From assembly GCA_029876055.1 (NCBI GenBank), contig CM056879.1, forward strand, positions 744,001 to 808,000: a stretch of DNA of 64,000 nucleotides, read 5' to 3'. Positions within the stretch are counted from its first letter, which is position 1. Every line of letters begins with the position of its first letter. The notes under the pieces are model-generated. The model was not told where the DNA came from. It worked only from the letters and a program-made list of their open reading frames with translations, and ran no database searches. The stretch is from Madurella fahalii (lineage: Eukaryota; Ascomycota; Sordariomycetes; Sordariales). The translations under genes and the position numbers were made by a program. Of the stretch, positions 1 to 10,833 are shown piece after piece.

Positions 1-1368
1 CTAACCCGGCTCCTGAAGAAGACGTTAATGTTTCACAAGCAGAGCAGGCGCGTGGTCTTCGACTGCGGACCCATGGCATGCAACACCAACAATATACCTG
101 GATCCGAACTCGTCTCCAAAATATCGATGTAGTCTTCTCGTCCGTCTTAGACTATGCGGAGGGACTGCATTGCCAGAGTTCGGAGCGGCCGAGAGGGTGG
201 GCAGTTCTATTAGCGGGCGACCCTAACCCTATCGCCACCGGTTTTCATCACTAACGAGCTAGCCAACAATAGCCTACAATAGCGTCCCGGGGCGCATCAG
301 TGGTCTGGGCCGTCCTCGGCAAGCTAATAAACGTCGGTCCTCTCGCCAGTCTTAGTTAGTGCCACTGCGACTGGCGATAGCGCTGTTCAGACGGGACGTG
401 GTCGCCAATGTCCGGTCCAAAATATCCGGTTTCTGGTGGATATCTGCCCGTCGACGAGTGATGATTTTGTCCGCGCCGAGACAGCCAAGCCCCCAACAGA
501 AAAAAAAGAAAAAAAAAAGATAAATAAAATATAAAAGAAAAAATGGAAAAGCCACACACACCTTAGTACGTGTAGTGCGAGCATGGCGATGCCGAGTCCG
601 AGCCATTGGGGGCTACGTCTGTGAATTGGGCGGTACTGTACCACCATAAGCCAATACAGGATCAAGAAAATGCCATCCAAGAGGCGCTTGGCGCTGCGAA
701 CGGCGCTGCCACGGCGCCATCGGTGGGTTCTCCCAAAATATCCACAAGTCTGACTGTGAGTTTGGCAGCCGATCTGCGTCCTGAATCGCGCAATCACGGC
801 GCTTATCGTGATCAGCAAAGTTTGTTGACACCTTGACGGGGTTGGGGTTTGGGGAAAGGTCAGCGAGCGTATCAACGAGGAGCGCTTCTACAGTTCTCAT
901 GTACCCCGTTCTCCGTCGACAACACACAGTGTTTCATCCCCTGGCGCTTGCGGTTAGCGTTGCGTGCACAGTCTGCATGGCACTGTACATCACATCCGGT
1001 AACCAGGTTCATCGCCTTGCCGGATCCACGGTTCATGGCTATCTGAGAACTCTAGCGGCCATTTCCGCAGCTTAATTTCAGCTGTGACCCACCCGTTTCA
1101 ATGCCGGACGCCACTGATCCTTCGAGTCCAGTCGCCCGAAGGCGTTCCTGTAGGAATTCCCCATGACTCCATCTTCCAGCCGCTGTTGGAAGACTGGCTT
1201 CTCGTTCGGAGTCCTTCGTTATTTGCGTCTATTACTGTGCCACCCTTGGCATAGAGCGCTTGGATTATTCTTCCTTATTTCGCTCCCTTGTTGGCTCACC
1301 TGCCGACGATCCCATCATTGCATCAAATCCAACACGGGCGGTTGTCGGCAGCGGGCCGGCATGTTACG
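1..1368. other. Intergenic region, no convincing gene
   Basis: A frame on the plus strand is open from base 3 to a stop near 254 and could be the 3' tail of a gene lying outside the window, but it shows no recognisable motif. An A-rich tract lies near 498-542. Overlapping short frames on both strands between 350 and 1,350 have no domain, no consistent splice pattern and no conserved-looking segment. The last 200 bp or so should hold the promoter and leader of the GH72-like gene. Confidence 0.5.
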
Positions 1369-3144
1369 ATGGGTGTCGCCCAGATGATATTCAGCCTCCT
1401 CTCATTATGTCTTTTCCTTCTGTTCCCGAGTCCCGCCGCGGCCATCTCGCCGATATCAGTCAAAGGCAGGAAGCTCTATGACCAAGACGGGAATCAATTC
1501 TTCGTCAGAGGTAACCCCTCCCCTTCTCCCGCCAAGCCGACAACAGATTCCGCTGACAGGCATGCCTCGCAAGGCGTGGTCTATGTTGCGGGCCAGTCCC
1601 GCCTGGACCCTTTGGCAGATGCTAAGCAGTGTGCGGCCGACGCGGTGCTGATGAGGAACCTGGGCGTCAACACTATCTACGTCTACTCGATCGACCCCGA
1701 GCGTGATCATGATGGCTGCATGGAAGAGTTCGCCAAGCAGGGCATCTACTTGTGGCTGAATCTGGGCGACTTCCCACGCTCCACCGATTCGGTTCGTCCA
1801 GCCCCCCATGAGGCATTGTTTCCCCACGCTAACCAGGTGGTATTAGTTGCAACAAGAGCCCCAGTGGACTGCGTCCGAGTATGCTTGGTGGACGCAGTGT
1901 ATGGACTCGGTTGCTGCGTTCGACAATGTGCTGGCCTTCGGAATAGCCCAGCAGACCATTGGCGAGACCGGTACGGCTCGAGCATTGAAATCAGTCCGAA
2001 ACAACTTGCTAACATCCGCCCAGCCAACTCGACTGTCGTGGCACCATCGCTCAAGGCCGCCGCTAGAGACGTCAGGGCCTACAGAGACGCCCGCGGCTAC
2101 CGCGCCATTCCCCTGAGCTACAGTGCAGGGGAAGAGGAGCAGTTCCAGCTCCTGACGGCCCAGTACCTCACCTGCGGAGACACGGACGAGACCATCGATA
2201 TATTCGGTCTCAATATCTTTGAGGGATGCGAGGAGGCCGATTACGACCAGCTACGCGACCGGTATCGCGACTTCCACATCCCGCTCATCATCTCGGAGTC
2301 CGGCTGCGCAGACCGGTCGGGGAGACGTGATTTCGAAGAAGTCGCCCTCACGTTCAGCTCCAGGTTCCAAGAGGTCTTTTCCGGGGCTAGCGTGTACGAA
2401 TGGTCGGAAAAGAACGACGGCATGGGGTTAGTGCAGTATCCAAACGACGCGAATCTGGGTTTCCCGACGACTCTGTCGCACTTCAATACGCTCTCGTCCA
2501 TCTACGCGTCCCGCCCCGCCGGCACCCCAGCAGTGTCCTACACACCATCAAACTCGGCGCCCAGCTGCCCGACTGCAGACCCATCCCTCGGTTGGCTTGT
2601 GGACGGCACCGCTCCGCTACCCACTATCGCGGGGCTGCAGGTAAGCACCGTCAGCAGGATCACGACCACCTCGGATCCCGTCGGTGGGCCCACCGGCGCA
2701 CCGGACACGGCAGGTGAGCAGGGCGATGATGGTACGTTCTCTGCGGGAGCCAGCGACGGAGGCGGTACCAACGGGTTATCTACCGGCGCCATTGCCGGTA
2801 TCGCGATTGGGTGCGCCTTGGGTGCGTTGGGCACCGTGCTTGGCTTCTTCTTATTTCTACGAGAACGCAAGAGAGCCCGCCAAAGTGGCAATTACCCAGA
2901 GGACAAGCCGAAATTCGAGCTGCCGGCGGAGGCGAAGGCTACAGAGATGGCAGGGACGCCGCAAAGCCAGATGTCTCCGGAGCACGCCTGGAAGTTCCCC
3001 GGCCAGGAGGTAGGGGAGTTGCCTGAGCAATCTGATGTACGTGAGTTGCCCGGTGGAAACTCGCCCATGGCGCCGACATCCCAGCATCATTACGAGCTAG
3101 AGGGGAGCCCGGTCGAGGGTCTCACACAGCACGGAGGTGGGTAG
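1369..3144 (+). CDS. GH72-like beta-1,3-glucanosyltransferase homologue, membrane-anchored, acid/base Glu missing
   Basis: GH72 (Gas/Gel) enzymes elongate cell-wall beta-1,3-glucan at the outer face of the plasma membrane. Four exons fit: 1369-1510, 1574-1791, 1847-1970 and 2024-3144, giving 534 residues. The start is the first ATG in frame that yields a signal peptide (hydrophobic core LLSLCLFLLF). GH72 landmarks are RGVVYV, DPLAD, NTIYVYSID, RDVRAYRDARGYR and IISESGC, the last carrying the nucleophile Glu. Where the family has GNE with the acid/base Glu, this protein reads IAQQ, so that Glu is Gln. After a Ser/Thr/Gly-rich linker comes one membrane span (near IAGIAIGCALGALG) and a cytosolic tail of about 90 residues with ELPG/ELPE motifs, instead of a GPI signal. 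It is probably a non-catalytic or altered surface protein. Family assignment is firm; loss of activity is inferred. Confidence 0.87.
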   Translation: MGVAQMIFSLLSLCLFLLFPSPAAAISPISVKGRKLYDQDGNQFFVRGNPSPSPAKPTTDSADRHASQGVVYVAGQSRLDPLADAKQCAADAVLMRNLGVNTIYVYSIDPERDHDGCMEEFAKQGIYLWLNLGDFPRSTDSVRPAPHEALFPHANQVVLVATRAPVDCVRVCLVDAVYGLGCCVRQCAGLRNSPADHWRDRYGSSIEISPKQLANIRPANSTVVAPSLKAAARDVRAYRDARGYRAIPLSYSAGEEEQFQLLTAQYLTCGDTDETIDIFGLNIFEGCEEADYDQLRDRYRDFHIPLIISESGCADRSGRRDFEEVALTFSSRFQEVFSGASVYEWSEKNDGMGLVQYPNDANLGFPTTLSHFNTLSSIYASRPAGTPAVSYTPSNSAPSCPTADPSLGWLVDGTAPLPTIAGLQVSTVSRITTTSDPVGGPTGAPDTAGEQGDDGTFSAGASDGGGTNGLSTGAIAGIAIGCALGALGTVLGFFLFLRERKRARQSGNYPEDKPKFELPAEAKATEMAGTPQSQMSPEHAWKFPGQEVGELPEQSDVRELPGGNSPMAPTSQHHYELEGSPVEGLTQHGGG

Positions 3145-4421
3145 TCGGGGATATCCCGCTCCGTGCGAGTGGGGGCTGCATGTAATCTATTTCCTACTAT
3201 ATCTCAAGAGCATATGCCGGGTACAGCACCGCCGGGTCGGTTCGCTTAGATAGTACCCGTCCTTCATAGTATTATTCGTCCAAATTCAATTAACTAGTAA
3301 AATCCTAATCAACCGGCCCGTTACTACTAATACCCCGGTACTATCAGTCAGTCCTACAGCGTAACACCATTCAATCAACCGTGTACATATTAAAGTCTAA
3401 CACCCTAAAACCTACTTCCCCCGCGAACCACCCCGCGGCCTCATCTAATCCAATCAGCAGCTGAATAAGCGCGGTATGAAGCACAATGCGCGGGGGTGCA
3501 AGCCCCCTTAGCAAGCCTGTCACAGACCAAGCGCACCAAAGACAAAACAACCTCCCTGCCCATATCTCAGACGAAGAATAAAATGGATCGTGGGGTAGAG
3601 CCGGCGAGCAGCGGGGAGCATGCGCATCCACTTTTTATCCCCGCTCATCACCCTCCACGTCTGCCTCTCTCATGGTCATCTCCCAGGGTTGAGTTCTGTT
3701 TAGCTGAGCGTTGACGGGAGGCAGCCGGTGTTGTAGTCGACGGCTACTACGTACAGCTGGTACGCCACCCCCGCAAAAAGATCTCAGCACGTTATTGAAA
3801 TTACGAGACATAATTAATAAGTTGAATTTGGTTAAGGCGATTACGAGCAGTTGGGAGGGAATCATTTGTCCTGACTCGATTTTGTGCCGGGAAGGTTGGC
3901 GGGATTTCTGTGCCACCACGCCCGCCACTTCTTAACTTTAGATGTGGGTAACTGTGTATCACAAAGTTAAAGTCTCCTCTTGCTGTGTTATAGCATTGCT
4001 TTCTCGGGGGAAATCCCCAAGTGTACGGCAGCTGAAACATGGATGGGAAAGAGCTGAATTTCAACCGGCTATCCAGGATCAGTTCCCTCCGAGTCGCGGA
4101 CAACCTCTCAAGAGAGAGCTAATTGGATAGAAACACGAGGAGTTTGTGAATGCCTCGGCAAGTTGCCCGGCGCTGAGATTGTTGGCTTCGACGTTGCAAC
4201 TAACTACGGTCTAGCACGGCAACGTAGGCAGTGTCAGTCGCCTGAGCCAACCACGGCACGAAGTGACAAGATACAGAAGGCGTGGCACACACAGATGCGT
4301 AGTATTATGATCAAATATAACAACAGTCAGACAAAGGAAACCACCCCTATCTCCGTCCTTCCCAACACACATCCCGTTCAAACAACCCCCCTCTCTGCCA
4401 TCACCTCCCTCTCCACTCATC
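3145..4421. other. Intergenic spacer between convergent genes
   Basis: This holds the 3' flank of the GH72-like gene and the 3' flank of CWH43, which is read from the other strand. The sequence is AT-rich in parts (3200-3400, 3780-3960). Short frames on both strands have no domain or splice pattern. I see no RNA gene or repeat. Confidence 0.5.
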
Positions 4422-7400
4422 CTAATAATTAAAGTACCTCGGCTCATCAAAAACATGATACCGATGCCCCCTCACACCCTCACCCCTAAACATGGCAGGG
4501 AACCTCCATCCCTCAGGCACCTCAGTTTCATGCACCCGGCGGTCCCTCAGCTCCTTGCTCACCGTCCAAGCTTGCTGGCCCTCCTCGGCGGTACCGGGCA
4601 CCACAAACTTGGCCACCTGCAGCTCCGTGTCGGTAATCGTGCTCCTGCTGACGCGGGCGTACCCGGTGCGGCGGAGGCCCTTGAAGAGGATGTACTCGCA
4701 CCACCTATCGTCGTCGGTCCAGTCGACGTCGTGCATCCCGCTCACGTCCGAGACATAGGTATTGTAGTTCCCCTCGAGCGGCTTGGTGACGAGGTACGAG
4801 AGCAGGACGCTCGGCCTGTCCGAGCCGCCCATGAGTTTGGCGAGGTACTCGGACTGGAGGCGCCGGTCCTCGGGGTCCTCTTCCTGGCCCGAGTGGAAGA
4901 CGAACACGTCGACCAGAGTGCCGTACACGTCGAGGGTGGCGTGGATGGCGGGCGCCAGTTCGCCTACGGGGCTGGGCAGCAGGTGGTGGGTCGAGTTGAG
5001 GATGGGGAACTTGGAGAGCAGCGCGGCGCCCCACGTGTGCTTGTTGGGGCCCGGGCCGTAGTCGACGTACATGCCCAGATCCTCGGCGAGGAACTGGGTG
5101 GTGTCCCGGTTGCCCATGATGATGCGTTGCAGGTCCGACTCGAGCAGACCGATCACGTCGACTTCCATCTCCTTGATCAGATCGCGCATCCGATGCTCGG
5201 ACGACCACATGTCGTTGTCGAGCGAGAAGTGGATGGTCCAGATGCCCGCGGTAAAGAGCCGGTCCTTGGCGTGGTATGGCTTGTAGTCGTTGGTGGGGAA
5301 CCGGAGGAAGTTGGCGCAGAGGAACAGGACGTTGAGGACGCCGAGGGCGCCGAGATGGTACTTCCTATGATTTGTGTTGGCCGGGCGGCGACGGTCGGCC
5401 TTCTTCCGGCTGGATTTGGCTTGTTGCGTGATGAGGTTAAAGACGCCGGCACCAATAAGTAGCATCATGGTGATCATGATCCAATCCGTGTGCTCCCGGA
5501 CGAGGGGCCCGCCGGGCACGAAGGCGTACGCGACAACCCAGACGTGGAAGAGAACCATGAAGTTGTAGACGAGGAAACCAAGGCCGAAAGTGACGGCAGG
5601 GCTCTTCTTGGCGGCGTTGCCAATCAGGGGGATCGAGATGGCCATAAGATAGGCAGCTAGAGTCAGGGCGCCGTAGTAGCCGAACCACCGCTGGTAGAGA
5701 GTGAGCAGAGCAGCGCCGACGCAGCCGACGCCGTAGGCAGTCCACGTAGTGACGAGACCGGGCCTAAACACGCCCATGACCAGACCAGCAGTCATAGCAG
5801 CGATGGTGTACCAACCATGAACGTTGGAAACCGGGCCCCTGATCGGGTATCCATCCCAAACCCAGAGGATCATAGTGCTGGTGTCGGAGAGCAGAGAGTG
5901 CAAGCCGAAGAACAAGCCACCGATGCCGAGGGCGGAGAGCAATGCTGACCCCTTCACATCAGCACCATCCGCACTGTGCAAGGGAGCCCGCCGGGTAAAT
6001 CTCAAAGCCGCAAGAACGGCGAGAACCAAGCCGGTGCCGTTCCAGCCACCGTTCTCAGCGTGCATGATCGGCCAGATGGGGTTGTTCGTGTGCCACGCAA
6101 ATTTGGCAACCGAAGACATGAGCAGACCAATAGTCCAGGCGAGAATGCGGGCCTCTAGCCTGGCAGGCTGTACCGAGTCGGAATACCAAGTAGCGGTCCA
6201 CGCAAGGCAGCCCATCCAGACACCGAAGCTGACTGTGAAGAGGCGGTAGACTGGGTCCTTCACCATGTATGCCAGCAAGCCGGCGAGCGAGAGAAGGTGG
6301 GTAAGACGCTGGTTCTTGACGACCAGAGAGCGCAGAGGCTTAATGGCGAGAAGCCCAGGCGCGACAGTGGACATGACAAGGGCCTCATAACCCGAGATGC
6401 CCATATGCCAGAGCGGGAAGTCTATCGCAAAAGTTAGGATGACCGGCGTGGCTCCGTGGTAGAGCCTCACTTACACCAGATGACGACGCCCAAGCTGGTC
6501 AAAATGGACCAAAACACGAACTGGCGCGAGTTAGGCTAGCATATTTACCCCAGTCGAAGAGTACTTACGCCGTGGTACACATCGGCCGCAATGTCGACGG
6601 CCTCAGCCAAGCGGAAGCCAGCGGCGAAGACTCCGCCAGTGGCCTTTTCCTTCCTGTTCGCAAAGGCCATTAGCCACTTCTCATTATTACCGCATGGGCC
6701 AGGAAGGGAACCAGGGTAGGGCTTACTCCTTTTCAAGCACAGCGGTGGGCACGGACGACTTGTTGACGCTATAGAGACAACTTTTAGAACATAACCTCAT
6801 CTCATTCCGGATATTATGGATATGTACAAGCCCTAACCCGCAAACTTGCGAGAGGACAGGGGCTATCTCGGAAGCCATTGGACGTACCCCTTGCTCACGC
6901 CCTTGACATCCCTGACAACCAATTCGAAAGTGTCAAAGTCCAGAGCCGTAACCGCGTCGAAGGCCACGTCGAAGAGGATCAGAGCCCATTCGAAGAAGGC
7001 GTAGATGGTATAAGCTGGCGACCGTGTTAGCATTGCGATCCGGTTGCGCCCAATGTTTACCTAGCCTTACCTCCCGGGATGCGGTGGACCTTGTGCTGGA
7101 TGAAAAAGTAGATCAACGGCACGAGAGTCCCAAAGAAGGCGCCTGCCAGGTACTTCCTGTACTTGATCGCCCGCGGGTTTGCAGGGCTGAGCGCGATGCA
7201 ACCGGTGGTCCACGGGATGGTGAACACAATATACGAGATCATCAGGATATCGTGCCAGTCGTGGTCGTCGGTGGACGTGATGTATGTCCATCCGCCGCAC
7301 GTTAGCGTCCGGAGGACGCCACAGAGGGCAATGGCTTTGGGGAGTGTGCGGCCGGGCTTTGCGGTGAGGAGGTAGAACAGTCCGACGAGGGCAAATCTCG

Positions 7401-7776
7401 GGCCTGCTCGGCGTCAGTGTTGTTGACGAGACCATACAGGAAACCAGGGCGGACACGCACCGGAAGTAATGGCGATGAAGATCATGAAGATGGAGCGTTC
7501 GGGGTATCTGTCGCCAATGGTGGCCGAGACGGACGGGAACCACTCGTCTGGGTAGCCATACCATTCGTTCTGGACAATCTTGCGGTAGTGCAGCGCGGAA
7601 CCGACGATGAGGGCGCTGAAAAAGGCCACTGTAACAGCTCAAGTCAGCATTGTCGCGCCAGCCCAAATCGACGGGAATCACGAACTGTAGGCAACGGCAG
7701 TATGCGACCAGCTAATCCATTGGCCGCCAAAGGACAGCACGACGCCGGCGTCCTTGTCCTTGTAACGGGACGCCAT
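4422..7776 (-). CDS. CWH43: CWH43-type GPI-anchor lipid remodelling protein
   Basis: In yeast, Cwh43 replaces the diacylglycerol of GPI anchors with ceramide in the ER. The N-terminal exons (7776-7686, 7628-7461, 7403-7071, 7014-6888) encode a PGAP2/FRAG1-like multi-span domain, with segments such as [22 protein letters not shown] and [19 protein letters not shown] short exon at 6520-6475 ([15 protein letters not shown]) joins the 6421-4422 exon at [13 protein letters not shown], a strong Cwh43 signature. Further membrane spans follow, then the C-terminal endonuclease/phosphatase-like domain ([48 protein letters not shown]). Both halves are fused as in fungi; animals split them into PGAP2 and a CWH43-C protein. 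The linker between 6,570 and 6,770 does not splice cleanly in my reading. The gene is divergent from UTP6. Confidence 0.92.
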
Positions 7777-8245
7777 CTCGTCGCGCGGGTTCGAACAAGT
7801 CGTGGGTAGAAGAACTCTATGCGGAGATGAACATGTCAAGCGACTCGATCATAGCCGGTCGCGATGCACCAAACCAAGCAAAACTGCAAAGAAAATGGGG
7901 ACGAAAGAGCGTCGAGAAGAAATCCAATGGCTGATCGAGCACCGAAGGAGCGAAGCTGACGGAGACCTCGGCGCGAATTGGATCTGGAATCTCGTTAAAA
8001 TCCACTGTGCCGAGCCCCTGCCGTTCCGTTTTGGTGGGGCCAGACTGGACGTGTCCCCGACTCGATTTGACCCCTTGTTTCGGTGAGCGGTGACGGAGGG
8101 TGGTAAAGCCAGCCCCACTAAAAAGTCCAGTTTCTGCCCCGGCTGGCACCTCAGACAAATCTAGCTCTGCTATGGACATAGCACCAGTTTCCTCCGCTGC
8201 TCTCACTGGCCTGCTCTCCTATATAGCGGCAATTGCTCTCCAACC
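7777..8245. promoter_or_regulatory. Divergent promoter region of CWH43 and UTP6
   Basis: These 469 bp separate the start codons of two genes facing apart, so both promoters must lie here or overlap the leaders. The sequence just before the UTP6 ATG carries TATATAG at about 8,220. No coding frame with recognisable content crosses it. The shared-promoter role is inferred from geometry. Confidence 0.55.
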
Positions 8246-9599
8246 ATGGCCGGCGTCTCAGACAAGGCGCGTTTCTACCTCGAGCGCGCAGCGCCTCAGC
8301 TGCGCGAATTCGAGGAAAAAGAAATCTTTTCCAAAGTCAGTCATCCACACCCCCCCCCCAGGAATCATCATCCCCCTACCTCGGCAACCACCCACATGCT
8401 AACCCGGGGCCGTGCCGCCATAAAAAAAACAGGAAGAAATCCGCTCGCTCGTGACCAAGCGCTCCGATTTCGAGCACCTCATCCTCTCACCACGCACCAA
8501 ACCGACCGACTTCCTCGCGTACGTCGAGTGGGAGCGCTCGCTGGACCGGCTGCGGGCGAAGCGGTGCGCGCGGCTGGGGATGCGGGCGTCGGGCGGGGCG
8601 GCGCGCGCCCACGCGCACGCCAGCCAGGCGCGCACGTTCGGCATCTTTGAGCGCGCCGTCCTCAAGCACCCGGGCTGCGTGCCGCTGTGGCGGGCCTACC
8701 TCGACTTCGCGGCGCAGGCCGGGGCGTCGAAGCGCTGGCGCCGCATCGCCACGCGCGCCCTGCGCCTGCACCCCGCCGACGCCGGCCTGTGGGCGCTCGC
8801 GGGCCGGCGCGCCGCCCACGCCGGCGACATGGAGCGCGCCCGCGCCCACTTCCTGCGCGGGTGTCGGTTCTGCACCGGCGAGGTGGCCCTCTGGGTCGAG
8901 TACGCGCGCTGCGAGATGGAGTGGTTGGCCAAGGTGGAGGCCAAGAAGAAGGGGGCCGGCGTCAGGAAGGGCGTCAATGCCATGGAGGCCATCAAGGCCA
9001 CCGAGGCGGAGCAGGAGGGGGATGTTATTGCCTTTGATGAGGAGGACGAGGACGAGAGCGGGGATGAGGAGGGCCTGATGCTCCCTGATCCGGATGCGGA
9101 AGGTGCTGGGAGGAAGAAGAAACCCAAGGTGATGGATGAGGAGGAGGCCAGGAAGTTGGAGCAGAGCCCGGCGCTGAGCGGTGCCATACCCATGGCGATC
9201 TTCGACATTGCCAAGAAGCAGCCCTTCTTTGGACCTGCCGCGGCTGAGCAGTTTTTCGACCTGTTTGCTGGCTTCGGCAACGTCTCGTCACGAGAGAGGA
9301 TCGCGCAGCATGTGCTGGGGGCTATGGAGGAGCTGTTCCCCAACCACCCGTGCACATGCAGCTGTCGGATCCGGCAGCCGCTCATCGGGGTGGATGTGCA
9401 CACTGCGGCGTTCCCCAAGGCCCTGCGGGAGTCGCTGGCAAGACTGAAGGATGCCTTGGAGAGAACGGAGGACAGGAAGGCGCTCAGCGGCAAGGTGGTT
9501 TTGTGGGTGGACACCGTCCTCTCCGAGGAGAATCTGGATGCGGCCATCAGGACGGTGCTGGAACATACGAAGCGGTCGTTGGAGGAGTCGCCGAGTTGA
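8246..9599 (+). CDS. UTP6: U3 snoRNA-associated protein 6 (SSU processome)
   Basis: Utp6 is a HAT-repeat subunit of the UTP-B complex of the small-subunit processome, acting in the nucleolus on 18S pre-rRNA. Exon 1 (8246-8335) encodes KARFYLERAAPQLREFEEKEIF. A 97-bp intron (8336-8432) joins in phase 0 to EEIRSLVTKRSDFEHLIL, the family's hallmark N-terminus. HAT-like repeats follow (YVEWERSLDRLRAKR, FGIFERAVLKHPGCVPLWRAYLDFA, RARAHFLRGCRFCTGEVALWVEY). An acidic linker (EEDEDESGDEEG) precedes the C-terminal helical part with FDIAKKQPFFGP. The protein is 418 residues, normal for fungal Utp6. Bases 8,500-8,900 are extremely GC-rich through biased codon use. Its 3' end faces the EVE gene only 69 bp away. 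Confidence 0.92.
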
Positions 9600-9668
9600 T
9601 ACCCATACAACGTGGATTACAGTTTGACGGTGATATAGTACATTACAGTTCGCTCATTCACCATGCCG

Positions 9669-10833
9669 TTATGCCTTAGACGCCTTCTCCTCTGCTACAC
9701 CCATCAGATACTCCCATTCGGCTGCGTTGACCTTGCTGACGCTGAGTCGCGACTGCTTGAGCATCTGCATGTTCTCTAGCGGCTTGCCGGCTGCTCCCAT
9801 CTCTCGGAGCTCCTTGAGCCCGATCGGCACCGCAAACTTGCTGCGGAACTTGACGTGCACGACACTCCACTTTGGGTCAGACGGCTTGGAGTTCGGGTCA
9901 TAGTACGGAGCTTTGGGGTCGTGGGCGGATACTGGGGGCTCTGTTAGAGACGCTGTCACCGCCGAGAAGGTGGGCGGGTGCTCACAGTCGGGGGAGTGCT
10001 CCTGCACAATCTCCATGGTTCCGACGATGCCGGGCTCTTTGCAGTTGGAGTGGTAGAAGAATGCGAGGTCTCCCTTCTTCATAGCGCGAAGGTTGTTGCG
10101 AGCGGCATAGGCGCGGATACCTGTTTGGCGTCTGTTAGCTGTGTTGACTGTATCCTGGTCTCGGGCTTCCTCTGTGGCCCGGCTGAAGAGTGGCTTCTTG
10201 TAACTTGGACATACCGTCCCATGGCTCCGGCTCTGCCTTGGCTGCTAGGTCGTCAATTGAGAACTTGACATCGACGCCGTTCTCAAAGCGTGACTCGGGC
10301 TCGGCCTTCATGAGCCAGTAATTTCTCTCTTCTCCATCTTTACTAGTAGTTACGCTGGAGGACGGTGCCGTAGCGTCCCCGCCTTGCGTCTTTGGGTCGC
10401 CGCTTTTCTTGCCTGCAGACGATGTTTCTGGCTGTCGCTTGCTCGAGCGGCTTTTCTTGGCTGGTGGCTCAGAAACAGGCTCGGATTGATCCTACCCGAC
10501 GGTCAGGGATCAAACGTCTCGCAAGCTGGCAATAGGATGGGATGCTTCGGATGGGATAAGGCACTAGGCATTGGCGAAATGGGAAAAAATGCTACAGGGC
10601 TGCTAGAAAAGTCGAGCATCATGTGCAAATGGATTTATCATTGTTGTTACCTCTTCAACTTGCCGATTAGGTCGTGATGCTCGCTTCTTTGCCGGATGCT
10701 TCACTCCGTCTCCGTTCGCCGCCCTTTTCTCCGCAGCGGTTGTCGTGCTGTCTTCGGTTTTCCGGAGCCGCAGCGAGCGCCGCATTGGCTCGGCAACTAC
10801 CTCACCGGCAGATACCGATTTCCTTTTTGACAT
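9669..10833 (-). CDS. EVE-domain protein, THYN1-like
   Basis: EVE domains share the PUA fold and bind modified nucleotides; the human relative is thymocyte nuclear protein 1. The start at 10833 opens with MSKRKSVSAG, then a basic, disordered region of about 120 residues (RRSLRLRK, KHPAKKRASRP, PPAKKSRSSKR) that looks like nuclear-localisation sequence. The EVE domain begins with NYWLMKAEPESRFENGVDVKFSIDDL and continues through RNNLRAMKKGDLAFFYHSNC and EPGIVGTMEIV to WSVVHVKFRSKF. An intron at about 9,930-9,985 splits HSPD from SAHDPKAPYYDP, and others lie near 10,095-10,215 and 10,490-10,650. The C-terminus (LKQSRLSVSKVNAAEWEYLM) matches the family's end. Domain identity is firm; the ligand is not shown by sequence. 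Confidence 0.88.

Noticed and set aside
221..232. Telomere-like CCCTAACCCT near the window start, also single words near 14,690 and 21,840
   Set aside because: Isolated words of one or two units; not a telomere and too short to claim a function.
387..875. Minus-strand frame of 162 residues
   Set aside because: It contains a Phe run from an A-rich tract, and no domain or splice context supports it.
4455..5462. Plus-strand open frame of 335 residues
   Set aside because: It is the antisense shadow of the CWH43 C-terminal exon, whose protein is clearly conserved.
8487..9610. Long minus-strand frames across UTP6
   Set aside because: They arise from extreme GC content and codon bias of UTP6 and have Ala/Arg/Pro-rich nonsense content.
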